Assembly (NCBI RefSeq): GCF_019195435.1
Contig: NZ_CP078069.1
Span: 1,488,001-1,552,000 of the forward strand
DNA from: Comamonas sp. NLF-1-9
GTDB taxonomy: Bacteria > Pseudomonadota > Gammaproteobacteria > Burkholderiales > Burkholderiaceae_C
Reading direction: 5' to 3'
Length of the DNA stretch: 64,000 bases
Numbering within the stretch: the stretch's first letter is position 1; each line of letters starts with the position of its first letter. Below are positions 42,632-53,298 of this stretch, piece by piece. Made by a program: the position numbers and the translations under genes. The notes beneath the pieces are model-generated. The model saw only the letters and a program-made list of their open reading frames with translations, did no database searches and had not been told where the DNA came from.

Positions 42632-43672
42632 ATGGACCCGTACCGTTTTGACATTGCCGTACTGATAGGCCGCTTCCAGCCGGTGCACAGTGGGCATCTT
42701 GCGCTGCTGCAGGAAGCGGCGCGGCAGGCGCGCCTGGTCGTCGTCGTGCTGGGGTCGGCCTTTCAGGCGCGCACGCCGCGCAATCCTTTCACCTGGGAGG
42801 AACGCGCAGAGCTGCTGCGCGCGAGCGTTGAAGCGCCGCTGCGCGAGCGCCTCGTCACCTGCCCGGTGCGCGACTACTACGACGAGCCGCGCTGGGCCGA
42901 TGCGGTGCGCCGCGCCGTCGCACAGCACGCGGGCCCCGACGCGCGCGTCGCGCTCGTCGGCCACTTCAAGGATGCAAGCAGCGAATACCTGCGCGCATTC
43001 CCAGGCTGGCAGTTGCTGAGTCTGCCGCGCATGGGCGCGATCGACTCGTCCCAGTTGCGCGATGCCTGGCTGGGTGCCGCGCCAGGCGAGGTAGCGGGTG
43101 CGCTCGCGCCCTTTGCAGAGCAGGCGCCGCCCGCCACGCTCGCGTTGCTGCGCCGCATGGCCGCGCAAGCTCCCTACCGCTACCTGCAGGCGGAGTGGCG
43201 CATGCTGCGCGACTACCGCCAGGCTTGGGCGGGGGCGCCCTACCCGCCCGTCTTCGTCACCGTGGACGCGCTGCTGCGCTGCCGCGATCAGGTGCTGCTG
43301 GTGCAGCGCGCCCACGCGCCGGGCCAGGGTTTGTGGGCGCTGCCCGGCGGCTTTCTGGAGCCGCGTGACACGCTATGGCAATCCTGCGTGCGCGAGCTGC
43401 GCGAGGAAACCGGCTGCGCGCTCGCGCCAGAGCGCCTGGCCCAGGGCCTGCGCTCGGTGCAGGTGTTCGACCACCCCGACCGCAGCCAGCGCGGGCGCAC
43501 CATCACCCACGTGCACCACATCGATCTGTGTGATACCGCGCCGCCTGCGGTGCACGGCGGCGACGATGCGGCCCAGGCGCGCTGGGTCGCGCTGCACGAG
43601 CTGCCCGGCATGGAAGCGCAATTCTTCGAAGACCATTTCCGGATCCTCGACCAGTTCCTGCACCTGCTGTGA
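42632..43672 (+). CDS. Bifunctional NMN adenylyltransferase / Nudix hydrolase (NadM-Nudix)
   Basis: A 346-residue two-domain NAD-metabolism protein. The N-terminal half is a nucleotidyltransferase with GRFQPVHSGH (HxGH at 19-22). The C-terminal half is a Nudix hydrolase with box GFLEPRDTLWQS...RELREETGC. The first glutamate of the box is replaced by aspartate (D), while the REL-EE core is intact. The same fusion in Synechocystis makes NAD and hydrolyses ADP-ribose. The start is uncertain: ATG 42632 or in-frame GTG 42617, neither with a strong ribosome site. It follows metK by 73 bases. Confidence 0.88.
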   Translation: MDPYRFDIAVLIGRFQPVHSGHLALLQEAARQARLVVVVLGSAFQARTPRNPFTWEERAELLRASVEAPLRERLVTCPVRDYYDEPRWADAVRRAVAQHAGPDARVALVGHFKDASSEYLRAFPGWQLLSLPRMGAIDSSQLRDAWLGAAPGEVAGALAPFAEQAPPATLALLRRMAAQAPYRYLQAEWRMLRDYRQAWAGAPYPPVFVTVDALLRCRDQVLLVQRAHAPGQGLWALPGGFLEPRDTLWQSCVRELREETGCALAPERLAQGLRSVQVFDHPDRSQRGRTITHVHHIDLCDTAPPAVHGGDDAAQARWVALHELPGMEAQFFEDHFRILDQFLHLL

Positions 43673-43719
43673 GTGTCTCGCCGCGCGCGCGGGCGCACGA
43701 TGAAATCCTGCGCGCGGGC

Positions 43720-43748
43720 CTTGAAAACGGTCCAAACGCCCTTATGAT
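43720..43748 (+). promoter_or_regulatory. Sigma-32-like promoter of groES-groEL
   Basis: CTTGAAA (43720-43726), a 12-base spacer, CCTTATGAT (-10 region to 43748). It overlaps the start of the CIRCE element, so RNA polymerase and HrcA would compete. The -10 is a weaker match than at grpE. Confidence 0.7.
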
Positions 43749-43774
43749 TAGCACTCGTTGGGTTTGAGTGCTAA
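43748..43774 (+). promoter_or_regulatory. CIRCE operator (HrcA site) of groES-groEL
   Basis: TTAGCACTC-N9-GAGTGCTAA, an exact match to the CIRCE consensus. HrcA binds it to repress chaperone genes until stress. It begins at the end of the sigma-32-like promoter and lies 83 bases before groES. Confidence 0.95.
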
Positions 43775-43857
43775 CAGCGCGACACCCAAGCGCGCATGGC
43801 GGCCCTCAGGGGCCGCTTTTGCGAACCCTCTTCAACCAGTGAATTTCAGGAGTTGCC

Positions 43858-44148
43858 ATGAAACTTCGTCCTCTGCACGACCGCGTGGTCGTCAAGCGCC
43901 TCGAAAACGAAACCAAGACGGCCTCGGGCATCGTCATTCCCGACAACGCCGCCGAGAAGCCCGATCAGGGTGAAGTGCTGGCCGTGGGCCCGGGTCGCAA
44001 GAACGACAAGGGCGAGCTCGTCGCCATGGGCGTGAAGATCGGCGATCGCGTGCTCTTCGGCAAGTACAGCGGCCAGACCGTCAAGGTCGACGGCGAAGAG
44101 CTGCTGGTCATGAAGGAAGACGACTTGTTTGCCGTCGTCGAGAAGTAA
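43858..44148 (+). CDS. groES: Co-chaperonin GroES
   Basis: A 96-residue lid protein for GroEL, starting [18 protein letters not shown] with the mobile loop [18 protein letters not shown]. The ribosome site AGGAG precedes the ATG. First gene of groES-groEL, under CIRCE and sigma-32-like control. Confidence 0.98.
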   Translation: MKLRPLHDRVVVKRLENETKTASGIVIPDNAAEKPDQGEVLAVGPGRKNDKGELVAMGVKIGDRVLFGKYSGQTVKVDGEELLVMKEDDLFAVVEK

Positions 44149-44161
44149 TCAACTCATCAAT

Positions 44162-45870
<1,709 letters not shown>

Positions 45871-45903
45871 GCACAGGCTGAAAGCACGCGCTTTCACCTC
45901 CCG

Positions 45904-45931
45904 AAGGGCCGCCTCGTGCGGCCCTTTTTTT
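45904..45931 (+). terminator. Terminator after groEL
   Basis: AAGGGCCGC, loop CTCGT, GCGGCCCTT followed by a run of T: a textbook Rho-independent terminator. Confidence 0.9.
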
Positions 45932-46046
45932 GCGCGGGTAAACCATGTGGTGAAAAGCGCAAATACAGGTGTTTACGCCATTGCCAAGAAAGCCATAGCT
46001 CCATAAGGTTGCGCTTTCGCATTTTTCTGCAAATCAGGAGCCTTCA

Positions 46047-47198
46047 ATGGAGATTTCGCGCAAGTTGTTTGTCGCCGCCGTCGTGGCCGGCATCGGTTCT
46101 ATCGGAATGAGCTCCGGCGCACTTGCCCAGGAGCAAGTCATCAAGATCGGCCACATCGGCCCGGTCTCCGGCCCGCAAGCGCACTTCGGCAAGGACGACG
46201 AGAACGGCGTACGCATGGCCATTGAGGACCTGAACGCCAAGGGCATGGAAATCGGCGGCAAGAAGATCAAGTTCGAGCTGGTCGCTGAAGACGACGGCGC
46301 CGACCCCAAGCAGGGTACGGCCGCATCGCAAAAACTGTGCGACCAGAAGGTCGCCGGCGCGGTGACCTTCGTGAACTCGGGCGTGGCCATCCCCTCGTCC
46401 AAGGTCTTTCACGACTGCGGCATTCCCATGATCACCGGCGCTGCCACCAACCCCGACCTGACCAAGCCGGGCTGGGATACGACCTACCGCGTGATTGCCA
46501 ACGACAACGCGCTGGGCGCCGCGCTGGCCAGCTACACCGCCAAGACCCTGGGTCTCAAGCAGGTGGCCGTGGTCGACGACCGCACCCCTTACGGCCAAGG
46601 CATTGCCAGCGTCTACAAGCGTGACCTGGAAAAGCTCGGCGTCAAGGTCGTGGCCAACGAGTTCACCAACGACAAGGCCACCGACTTCATGGCCATCCTG
46701 ACCTCGATCAAGGCCAAGAAGCCCGAAGCCATCTTCTACGGCGGCATGTACGGTCAGGCAGGCCCGATGCTGCGCCAGATGGCGCAGCTGGGCATGAACG
46801 ATGTGAAGATGTTCGGCGGCGACGGCATGTGCGTGCCCGAGCTGGCCAAGGTGGCCGCCGGTGCCAAGACGCTGGAGAACGTGGTCTGCGCCGACGGCGG
46901 CTCCTCGATCGAGAAGATGCCCGGCGGCATCGAGTGGAAGAAGCGCTACGACGCCAAGTTCCCCGGTCAGTTCCAGGTCTACAGCCCCTACTTCTATGAC
47001 GGCGTGATGCTGCTGGCCGACGCCATGAAGCGCGCCAACTCCTGGGATCCCAAGGTCTACATCCCCTTCCTGCAAAAAAGCGACTATCAGGGCGTGACTT
47101 CGCACATCCGCTTTGAATCCAATGGCGAGATGAAGGACCCCACCTACACGCTGAGCAAGTTCGTGGACGGCAAGAAGACCGCAATCGACCTCAAGTAA
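46047..47198 (+). CDS. Branched-chain amino-acid ABC transporter substrate-binding protein (LivK-like)
   Basis: A 383-residue periplasmic binding protein with a signal peptide (about 1-27, cleavage after GALA). The mature start VIKIGHIGPVSGPQAHFGKDDENG and the ANDNALGAALASY, YGQGIASVYKRDLEKLG blocks are typical of LivJ/LivK, binding leucine, isoleucine or valine. It is a lone gene with its own ribosome site (AGGAG) and terminator. No permease is adjacent; it may feed a transporter encoded elsewhere, possibly the Liv cluster at 54.5-59.4 kb, though that has its own binding protein. Confidence 0.9.
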   Translation: MEISRKLFVAAVVAGIGSIGMSSGALAQEQVIKIGHIGPVSGPQAHFGKDDENGVRMAIEDLNAKGMEIGGKKIKFELVAEDDGADPKQGTAASQKLCDQKVAGAVTFVNSGVAIPSSKVFHDCGIPMITGAATNPDLTKPGWDTTYRVIANDNALGAALASYTAKTLGLKQVAVVDDRTPYGQGIASVYKRDLEKLGVKVVANEFTNDKATDFMAILTSIKAKKPEAIFYGGMYGQAGPMLRQMAQLGMNDVKMFGGDGMCVPELAKVAAGAKTLENVVCADGGSSIEKMPGGIEWKKRYDAKFPGQFQVYSPYFYDGVMLLADAMKRANSWDPKVYIPFLQKSDYQGVTSHIRFESNGEMKDPTYTLSKFVDGKKTAIDLK

Positions 47199-47220
47199 GC
47201 ACAGGCTCCCCGCCTTCCCG

Positions 47221-47243
47221 GGCCCGCTTCGGCGGGCCTTTTT
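47221..47243 (+). terminator. Terminator after the LivK-like gene
   Basis: GGCCCGC, loop TTCG, GCGGGCC, then TTTTT: a stable tetraloop hairpin with a T-run. Confidence 0.9.
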
Positions 47244-47312
47244 CGTCTCTGCACCGCTGAAGCCGGCGCGCTTGGCATAGACTTGCGCGCGTCTTGCAGC
47301 CAGGAACCCGCG

Positions 47313-48194
47313 ATGAACGCTCCCGCGCCTACCCCAGGCACCCCTTACGGCACCCTGCCCACCGCCGCGCCGCTGCCCCAGCGCCGCCCCGTCAGCCTGC
47401 CGCGCATGGCGCAGATGCGTGAAGCGGGCGAGAAGATCACCATGCTCACGGCCTACGACGCCACCTTCGCGGCGGTGGCCGACGCGGCCGGCGTGGAATG
47501 CATACTCGTGGGCGATTCGCTGGGCATGGTCTGCCAGGGGCTGTCGAGCACCGTGGGCGTGACGCTGGAGACCATGTGCTACCACATGGCCAGCGTCTCG
47601 CGCGGCGTGCGCCGCGTGCAGGGCACCGCCTGGCTGATCGGCGACCTGCCCTTTGGCAGCTATGGCGAGTCGCCCCGGCAGGCGCTGCACAGCGCCACCC
47701 AGTTGATGCAGGCGGGGGCCCACATGGTCAAGCTCGAAGGCGGCGGCTGGACCGCGCCCACGGTGCGCTATCTTGTGGAGCGCGGCATACCTGTCTGCGC
47801 GCACCTGGGCCTGACGCCGCAGACCGTGCACGCGCTCGGCGGCTACCGGGTGCAGGGCCGCGGCGACGAGGCCGCAGCCACGCTGCGCCGCCACGCGCTG
47901 GAGCTGCAGGATGCGGGCGCGGAGATGATCGTGCTCGAGATGGTGCCGGCGCAGCTGGCTGCCCAATTGACCGAAGAGCTGCCGCGCTGCCACACCATAG
48001 GCATAGGAGCGGGCAAGGGCACCGCCGGCCAGGTACTGGTGCTGCACGACATGCTGGGCATGAACCTCGGACGGATGCCGCGCTTCGTGCACAACTTCAT
48101 GGCCGACGCCGGCAGCATCAAGGGCGCGATCGAGGCCTACGTCCACGCCGTCAAGCAGGGCAGCTTCCCGGACGACGCGGTGCACGCCTGGTAG
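47313..48194 (+). CDS. panB: Ketopantoate hydroxymethyltransferase
   Basis: The first committed step of pantothenate synthesis: adds a hydroxymethyl group to alpha-ketoisovalerate. The 293-residue protein has [37 protein letters not shown] and the late block [20 protein letters not shown]. An N-terminal Ala/Pro-rich extension of about 30 residues precedes the domain. I chose ATG 47313; an in-frame ATG at 47283 lacks support. panC follows after 14 bases. Confidence 0.95.
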   Translation: MNAPAPTPGTPYGTLPTAAPLPQRRPVSLPRMAQMREAGEKITMLTAYDATFAAVADAAGVECILVGDSLGMVCQGLSSTVGVTLETMCYHMASVSRGVRRVQGTAWLIGDLPFGSYGESPRQALHSATQLMQAGAHMVKLEGGGWTAPTVRYLVERGIPVCAHLGLTPQTVHALGGYRVQGRGDEAAATLRRHALELQDAGAEMIVLEMVPAQLAAQLTEELPRCHTIGIGAGKGTAGQVLVLHDMLGMNLGRMPRFVHNFMADAGSIKGAIEAYVHAVKQGSFPDDAVHAW

Positions 48195-48208
48195 GCGCCA
48201 GACACCCC

Positions 48209-49054
48209 ATGCAAGTCGTACACACCATTTCCGATCTGCGCGCCGCGCTGCGCGGGCGCGGGCGCCCCGCCTTCGTGCCCACCATGGGCAACCTGCACGA
48301 CGGCCACCTGGCGCTGGTACGCCAGGCCCGGCCGCTGGGCGAGGTACTGGTTGCGAGCATCTTCGTCAACCGCCTGCAGTTTCTGCCCCACGAAGATTTT
48401 GATAGCTACCCGCGCACGCTGCAAGCCGATTGCAGCCGTCTTGAAGCTGAATCCTGCGACATCGTCTTTGCACCCGGCGAGCGCGATCTGTACCCCGAGC
48501 CGCAGACCTTTACGGTCACGCCGGATCCGGCGCTGGCCAACATCCTCGAAGGACAGTTTCGCCCCGGCTTCTTCACTGGCGTGTGCACCGTGGTCATGAA
48601 ACTGCTGTGGTGCGTGTTCGCCGGCTCGGGCGGCACGGCCGTCTTCGGGCGCAAGGACTACCAGCAGCAAATGGTCATCCGTCAGATGGTGCGCCAGTTT
48701 GCGCTGCCGGTGGAAATCGTTACCGCCGACATCTGCCGCGCCGCCGATGGCCTGGCGCTGAGCTCGCGCAATGCCTATTTGAGCGCCGAAGAACGCGCCC
48801 GGGCGGTAGAGCTCTCGCGCACGCTCGCCTGGCTCGCACAGACTGCGCTGCAGCCTGGCGGCGAGCTCGCCGCCCTGGAGGCACAGGCCATGCAGCGCCT
48901 GCGCGATGGCGGCTGGCAGCCCGACTACCTCGTGGTGCGCCAGCGCAGCGACCTGCAGCCGCCTGGTCCCGAGACGCTGCGCGCCGGCCAGCTGGTGGCG
49001 CTGGGCGCGGCCCGCCTGGGCCAAACCCGCCTGATAGACAACCTGGAGTTCTGA
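48209..49054 (+). CDS. panC: Pantothenate synthetase
   Basis: Joins pantoate and beta-alanine with ATP. The 281-residue protein has the nucleotide-binding [14 protein letters not shown] (HxGH), [18 protein letters not shown], and [16 protein letters not shown] with the KMSKS-like LSSRNAYLS. It makes a pathway operon with panB. Its stop lies one base before the 3' end of a tRNA-Leu gene on the opposite strand. Confidence 0.96.
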   Translation: MQVVHTISDLRAALRGRGRPAFVPTMGNLHDGHLALVRQARPLGEVLVASIFVNRLQFLPHEDFDSYPRTLQADCSRLEAESCDIVFAPGERDLYPEPQTFTVTPDPALANILEGQFRPGFFTGVCTVVMKLLWCVFAGSGGTAVFGRKDYQQQMVIRQMVRQFALPVEIVTADICRAADGLALSSRNAYLSAEERARAVELSRTLAWLAQTALQPGGELAALEAQAMQRLRDGGWQPDYLVVRQRSDLQPPGPETLRAGQLVALGAARLGQTRLIDNLEF

Positions 49055-49055
49055 C

Positions 49056-49142
49056 TGGTGCGCGAGGCCGGACTCGAACCGGCACGCCATTGCTGGCGTC
49101 AGGACCTAAACCTGGTGCGTCTACCAATTTCGCCACCCGCGC
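49056..49142 (-). tRNA. tRNA-Leu (anticodon UAG)
   Basis: On the minus strand: acceptor GCGCGGG pairs with CTCGCGC (one G-T), D-loop TGGCGAAATTGGTAGACG, anticodon loop TTTAGGT in stem CAGG/CCTG, a long variable arm as in leucine tRNAs, T-arm with GGTTCGAGTCC, and an encoded CCA end. The anticodon UAG reads CUA. It is complete and converges on panC. Confidence 0.95.
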
Positions 49143-49228
49143 TTCAGGAGCGGTGATTCTACTTGCGCCCATCCAGCCGCCGCCCCCGCGACCAGCAGCG
49201 TCAAAGCCGCCGGATTAGGATGCCAACC

Positions 49229-49942
49229 ATGATCACGCTCTACACCGCCGCCACGCCCAACGGCCACAAGGTTTCCATCGCGCTGGAAGAACTGGGCCTG
49301 CCCTATGCGCTCAAGGTCTTGGATCTGAGCCAGGGCGAACAAAAACGCCCCGAATTCCTTGCCATCAACCCCAACGGCCGCATTCCCGCCATCGTGGACC
49401 ACGACGCGGGAGACTTCGCGGTGTTCGAGTCCGGCGCCATCCTGATCTACCTGGCCGAGAAGACCGGACGCCTCATGCCCGCGGACGCCAAGGGCCGCTC
49501 GCGCGTGCTGCAGTGGCTGATGTTCCAGATGGGCGGCATCGGCCCGATGATGGGTCAGGCCAACGTGTTCTATCGCTATTTCCCGACCCGGATACCGGCC
49601 GCCATCGAGCGCTACCAGGCCGAGAGCCGGCGCCTCTTCGAGGTGCTCGACACCCGCCTGGCTCACCATGAATGGCTGGCGGGCCATTACTCCATTGCCG
49701 ACATCGCCAACTGGGCCTGGGTGCGCACGCACCGCTGGTCGGGCGTGTCGATCGACGGCCTGCCGCACCTCAAGCGCTGGCGCGATGCGATCCGCGCGCG
49801 GCCCGCCGTGCAGCGGGGCATCGAACGCCCGCCAGCAAAAATCGACCTGAGCCGCGATGGCGAGGCGGGCTCGCGCGAGTTTTCCGAACAGGCCCGCAGC
49901 ATGCTGATGATGGGCCGCACCTCTGAGGAGAGCCAGCAATGA
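49229..49942 (+). CDS. Glutathione S-transferase (nu-like/YfcG-type)
   Basis: A 237-residue GST. The N-terminal thioredoxin-like domain has [35 protein letters not shown] and the glutathione-binding [15 protein letters not shown]; the all-helical C-terminal domain has [12 protein letters not shown]. It resembles the YfcG/YghU group, which has disulfide-reductase activity on glutathione disulfide. ATG 49220 is an alternative start nine bases earlier. It overlaps the next GST gene by four bases. Confidence 0.88.
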   Translation: MITLYTAATPNGHKVSIALEELGLPYALKVLDLSQGEQKRPEFLAINPNGRIPAIVDHDAGDFAVFESGAILIYLAEKTGRLMPADAKGRSRVLQWLMFQMGGIGPMMGQANVFYRYFPTRIPAAIERYQAESRRLFEVLDTRLAHHEWLAGHYSIADIANWAWVRTHRWSGVSIDGLPHLKRWRDAIRARPAVQRGIERPPAKIDLSRDGEAGSREFSEQARSMLMMGRTSEESQQ

Positions 49943-50559
49943 AACTCTATACCGCCACGCGCGCGCCCAACCCGCGGCGCGTGCTGATGTTCATGGCCGA
50001 AAAAGGCATTTCCGGCATCGACCTCGTCACCATCGACCTGAACGCGGGCGAACACAAGGCTCCCGCCTATCAGGCCAAGGTGCCGGTTTCAAGAGTGCCG
50101 GCGCTGGAGCTCGACGACGGCCGCGTCCTGAGCGAAACGCGCGCCATCTGCACCTATCTTGAAGGCTTGTACCCGCGAAACCCGCTCATGGGGGCGGATT
50201 TTGAAGAACGCGCCTTCATCGAGATGCACGACCGGCGGGTCGAGTGGTATTGGCTGCTGCCGATTGCCAACTGCGTGCGCCACACCCACCCTGGCCTCGC
50301 CACGCTGGAAAAACCGCAGTTTCCCGATTTCGGCCAGTCCCAGGGACAAAAAGTGCGCGAAGGCGCGCGCTGGCTGGACACCGCGCTGTCGGCGCAGGAC
50401 TGGATTGCGGGCGAGCGCTTCACCATTGCCGACATCACCGCTTTTTGCGCGCTGGAGTTCGCCCGCCTGATGAAATTCCATGCGGGCGAAGAAGGCTACG
50501 GCGCACTGCAGGCCTGGCGCGATCGCGTGGCGGCACGCGAAAGCGCCCGGGCGATGTAG
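49939..50559 (+). CDS. Glutathione S-transferase (second of a pair)
   Basis: A 206-residue GST. The N-terminal domain reads [23 protein letters not shown] with [23 protein letters not shown], the latter including the cis-proline region and glutathione-binding Ser-Glu pair. The C-terminal helical domain has [14 protein letters not shown]. It belongs to a different GST branch from its neighbour. The two genes overlap (ATGA) and are probably co-translated. Substrate unknown. Confidence 0.87.
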   Translation: MKLYTATRAPNPRRVLMFMAEKGISGIDLVTIDLNAGEHKAPAYQAKVPVSRVPALELDDGRVLSETRAICTYLEGLYPRNPLMGADFEERAFIEMHDRRVEWYWLLPIANCVRHTHPGLATLEKPQFPDFGQSQGQKVREGARWLDTALSAQDWIAGERFTIADITAFCALEFARLMKFHAGEEGYGALQAWRDRVAARESARAM

Positions 50560-50581
50560 TGCGCCAGGCCCCTACCCGGCC

Positions 50582-52492
50582 TCAGGCAGCCGCGCGCGGG
50601 TAGCCGAGCGCGGCCAGCGCCGCCTTGATCTCGGGCAGGACCGCATCGTCCTCGATGGTCGCGGGTATTTTCACTTCCCCGCCATCGGCCATGGTGCGTA
50701 TGGTGACGCGCAAGACCTTGCCCGAGCGCGTCTTGGGCAGACGCGCCACGACGTGCACGCTCTTGAAGTCGGCCACCGCGCCGAGCTGCGAGCGCACGCG
50801 CGCCACCAGGTCCTTGCACACCTCTTCGTTGCTGTGCTTGACGCCCGACTTGAGCACCACCAGGCCAAGCGGCACCTGGCCCTTGAGCGCATCGGCGACG
50901 CCCACCACCGCCGCCTCCGCCACGTCGGGGTGCGAGGCGAGAATCTCCTCCATCTGCCCGGTCGAGAGCCGGTGTCCGGCGACGTTGATGATGTCGTCGA
51001 TGCGCGACATCACCCAGCCATAGCCTTCCTCGTCGATGAAACCGGCATCGCCCGAGAGGTAATAGCCGGGGTAGCGCGACAGATAGGTTTCCTCGTAGCC
51101 CTGTTCGTTGTTCCAGAGGGTGTAGAGCGTGCCCGGCGGCATGGGCAGCTTGATCACCAGGCTGCCGATTTCACCCGCGGGCTTTTCATTGCCCTCTTCA
51201 TCCAGGATGCGGATGTCAAAGCCCGGCACCGGCTTGGTGGGCGAGCCCGGATGCACCGGCAGCACCTCGATGCCCATGCAGTTGCTGATGGCCGGCCACC
51301 CCAGCTCGGTTTGCCACCAATTGTCTATCGCCGGCACGCCCAGAATGCGCTGCGCCCACTCGATGGTGTCGGGGTCGCCGCGCTCGCCCGCAAGAAACAG
51401 CGTGCGAAAGCGCGACAAGTCGTAGCGCTTGACCAGCGCACCATCGGGGTCTTCCTTCTTGATCGCGCGAAAGGCCGTCGGCGCGGTGAAGAACACGTTC
51501 ACGCCGTGCTCGGCGCAGACGCGCCAGAAAGCGCCGGCGTCGGGCGTGCCCACGGGTTTGCCTTCATAGACGATGGTGGTGCAGCCCTGCAGCAGCGGCC
51601 CATAGACGATGTAGGAATGGCCGACCACCCATCCCACGTCCGAACCGGCCCAATACACGTCACCGGGCTGGACGCCAAACACCGCTTCCATGGACCAGCG
51701 CAGCGCCACCGCATGGCCGCCGTTGTCGCGCACCACGCCCTTGGGCTTGCCGGTCGTGCCCGAGGTGTAGATGACGTAGAGCGGATCGGTTGCCGCCACC
51801 GGCACGCAGTCCGCAGGCTCGGCGCGCGCCATGGCCTCCTGCCAGTCCACGTCGCGCCCGGCGATCATCTCGCAGCGCAGCTCGGGGCGCTGCAGCATCA
51901 GGCAGGGCGTGTCGGGTACGCCGGCGATCTCCAGCGCCTCGTCGAGCAGCGGCTTGTAGGGCACGGCCTTGCCCGGCAACAGGCCGCAGGAAGCCGACAT
52001 CATCACCTTGGGCTTGGCGTCCACCACGCGCTTGGCCAGCTCGGGCGCGGCAAAGCCGCCAAACACCACCGAGTGCACCGCACCGATGCGGGCGCAAGCC
52101 AGCATGGCGATCGCGGCTTCGGCGACCATGGGCATGTAGATCACCACGCGGTCGCCCTTTTGCACGCCCATGCCGCGCAGCACGCCGGCGCAACGCGCAA
52201 CCTCGTCGCGCAACTCGCGGTAGGTGAACTTGCGCTGCGCACCGGCCAGCGGACTGTCGTACACCAGCGCCAACTGGTCGGCGCGACCATGCTCCACATG
52301 GCGGTCAAGGCAGTTGTAGCAGGTGTTGAGTTCAGCACCGGCAAACCAGCGGTAAAAGGGTTTGCGCGTGTCGTCGATCACCGTGTCCCAGGGCTTGATC
52401 CAGTCGATGCCGCGCGCCGCCTCGGCCCAGAACCCGGCCGGGTCGGACAGCGCCGCCGCCCGTGTCTTCTCGTAACTGCCTGCCATATCCAT
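50582..52492 (-). CDS. prpE: Propionyl-CoA synthetase
   Basis: A 636-residue acyl-adenylate-forming enzyme that activates propionate (and acetate less well) to the CoA ester. The adenylation motif YTSGTTGKPKGVVRDNGGH is characteristic of PrpE (the acetyl-CoA synthetase equivalent has a different tail), followed by WWQTELGWPAI and the late catalytic lysine in LPKTRSGKVLR. Full length. No methylcitrate-cycle genes are adjacent here. Lysine acetylation of the last lysine is a known control of this family. Confidence 0.92.
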   Translation of the reverse strand: MDMAGSYEKTRAAALSDPAGFWAEAARGIDWIKPWDTVIDDTRKPFYRWFAGAELNTCYNCLDRHVEHGRADQLALVYDSPLAGAQRKFTYRELRDEVARCAGVLRGMGVQKGDRVVIYMPMVAEAAIAMLACARIGAVHSVVFGGFAAPELAKRVVDAKPKVMMSASCGLLPGKAVPYKPLLDEALEIAGVPDTPCLMLQRPELRCEMIAGRDVDWQEAMARAEPADCVPVAATDPLYVIYTSGTTGKPKGVVRDNGGHAVALRWSMEAVFGVQPGDVYWAGSDVGWVVGHSYIVYGPLLQGCTTIVYEGKPVGTPDAGAFWRVCAEHGVNVFFTAPTAFRAIKKEDPDGALVKRYDLSRFRTLFLAGERGDPDTIEWAQRILGVPAIDNWWQTELGWPAISNCMGIEVLPVHPGSPTKPVPGFDIRILDEEGNEKPAGEIGSLVIKLPMPPGTLYTLWNNEQGYEETYLSRYPGYYLSGDAGFIDEEGYGWVMSRIDDIINVAGHRLSTGQMEEILASHPDVAEAAVVGVADALKGQVPLGLVVLKSGVKHSNEEVCKDLVARVRSQLGAVADFKSVHVVARLPKTRSGKVLRVTIRTMADGGEVKIPATIEDDAVLPEIKAALAALGYPRAAA

Positions 52493-52561
52493 CCTTGTCT
52501 CCTACTTGGTCATGAAATCGATCTCGGCGGCGCAGGCAGCAGACCCGCGCCCGTGGCCACG

Positions 52562-53164
52562 CTACTTGATCAAGGCCTGCAGCTCCTTGAAGTCTGCATG
52601 CTCGCAGCTGCGCAGCCATTCGAAAATCACCATCTCGGTGGTCACGAGTTCCGCGCCCGCGCCGGCCAGACGGTCGAAGGCTGCGTCGCGGTTGCGCTCG
52701 GTGCGCGAGCCGCAGGCGTCGGTGACCACCCACACCTCCCATTCTTCATCCAACAGCTCCAGCGCCGTCTGCAGCAGGCAGACATGGGCTTCGCAACCCG
52801 CAAGCACGATGCTGCAGCGCTCTGCCTTTTGCGGCGCGCTCTGGCGCAAGTGGCGCGGCAGGCTGCGTGCATTGCCGCGCGCCGGCGCCACCTGGGGGCT
52901 GAGCCACTGCGCGAGGCCATCGGCCACCGCGCTGAAATGCATCTTGGCCAGCGTCTTGTCCGCCAGCGCGCGCAACTGCGCGTCGTTGGCGCCAAGCCGC
53001 GCGGGATTCTGCTCCGTGGCCCACACCGGCACGCCCAGGCGCTGAGCGGCCTGCGCCAGCCGCCTGGCGTTGGCCAGCACCGCCTGCGATTCGTGGATCG
53101 CCGGCATCAGGCGTTCTTGGTAGTCCACCAGCACCAGCTGGGATTCATCGGCCTGCAGCAGCAT
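52562..53164 (-). CDS. Isochorismatase-family cysteine hydrolase
   Basis: A 200-residue cysteine hydrolase of the isochorismatase fold. The putative triad is D14 in LVLVDYQERLMP, K74 in LAKMHFSA, and C129 in LAGCEAHVCLLQTA. The segment GCEAHVC matches the YcaC-like/nicotinamidase-like group. The substrate cannot be assigned. The ATG at 53164 is preferred to an in-frame one at 53227 that would add residues from the promoter region. Upstream of prpE on the same strand; it is divergent from the IclR gene. Confidence 0.85.
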   Translation of the reverse strand: MLLQADESQLVLVDYQERLMPAIHESQAVLANARRLAQAAQRLGVPVWATEQNPARLGANDAQLRALADKTLAKMHFSAVADGLAQWLSPQVAPARGNARSLPRHLRQSAPQKAERCSIVLAGCEAHVCLLQTALELLDEEWEVWVVTDACGSRTERNRDAAFDRLAGAGAELVTTEMVIFEWLRSCEHADFKELQALIK

Positions 53165-53243
53165 TACGTCCTCGTAGCTCGTCACATCGCATCCATTGTC
53201 GCAGTCGGCACGCCGCACGCAAAGCATGCCGATCGGGACGCGC

Positions 53244-53271
53244 TTGCTGTTGTATTTTCACAATATAAAAT
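53244..53271 (+). promoter_or_regulatory. Promoter of the IclR-family regulator
   Basis: TTGCTG (53244-53249), a 16-base spacer and TAAAAT (53266-53271), 27 bases before the ATG. The interval includes an A/T-rich partial inverted repeat (TATTTT ... AAAAT) that could be an autoregulatory site. Confidence 0.5.
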
Positions 53272-53298
53272 GCACTCTTGTGTATCGAGTGCTGCGCC

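Noticed and set aside
48399..48450. A possible repeat copy inside panC (TTTTGATAGCTACC)
   Set aside because: The residues encoded ([11 protein letters not shown]) are conserved in PanC generally, so the resemblance is chance.
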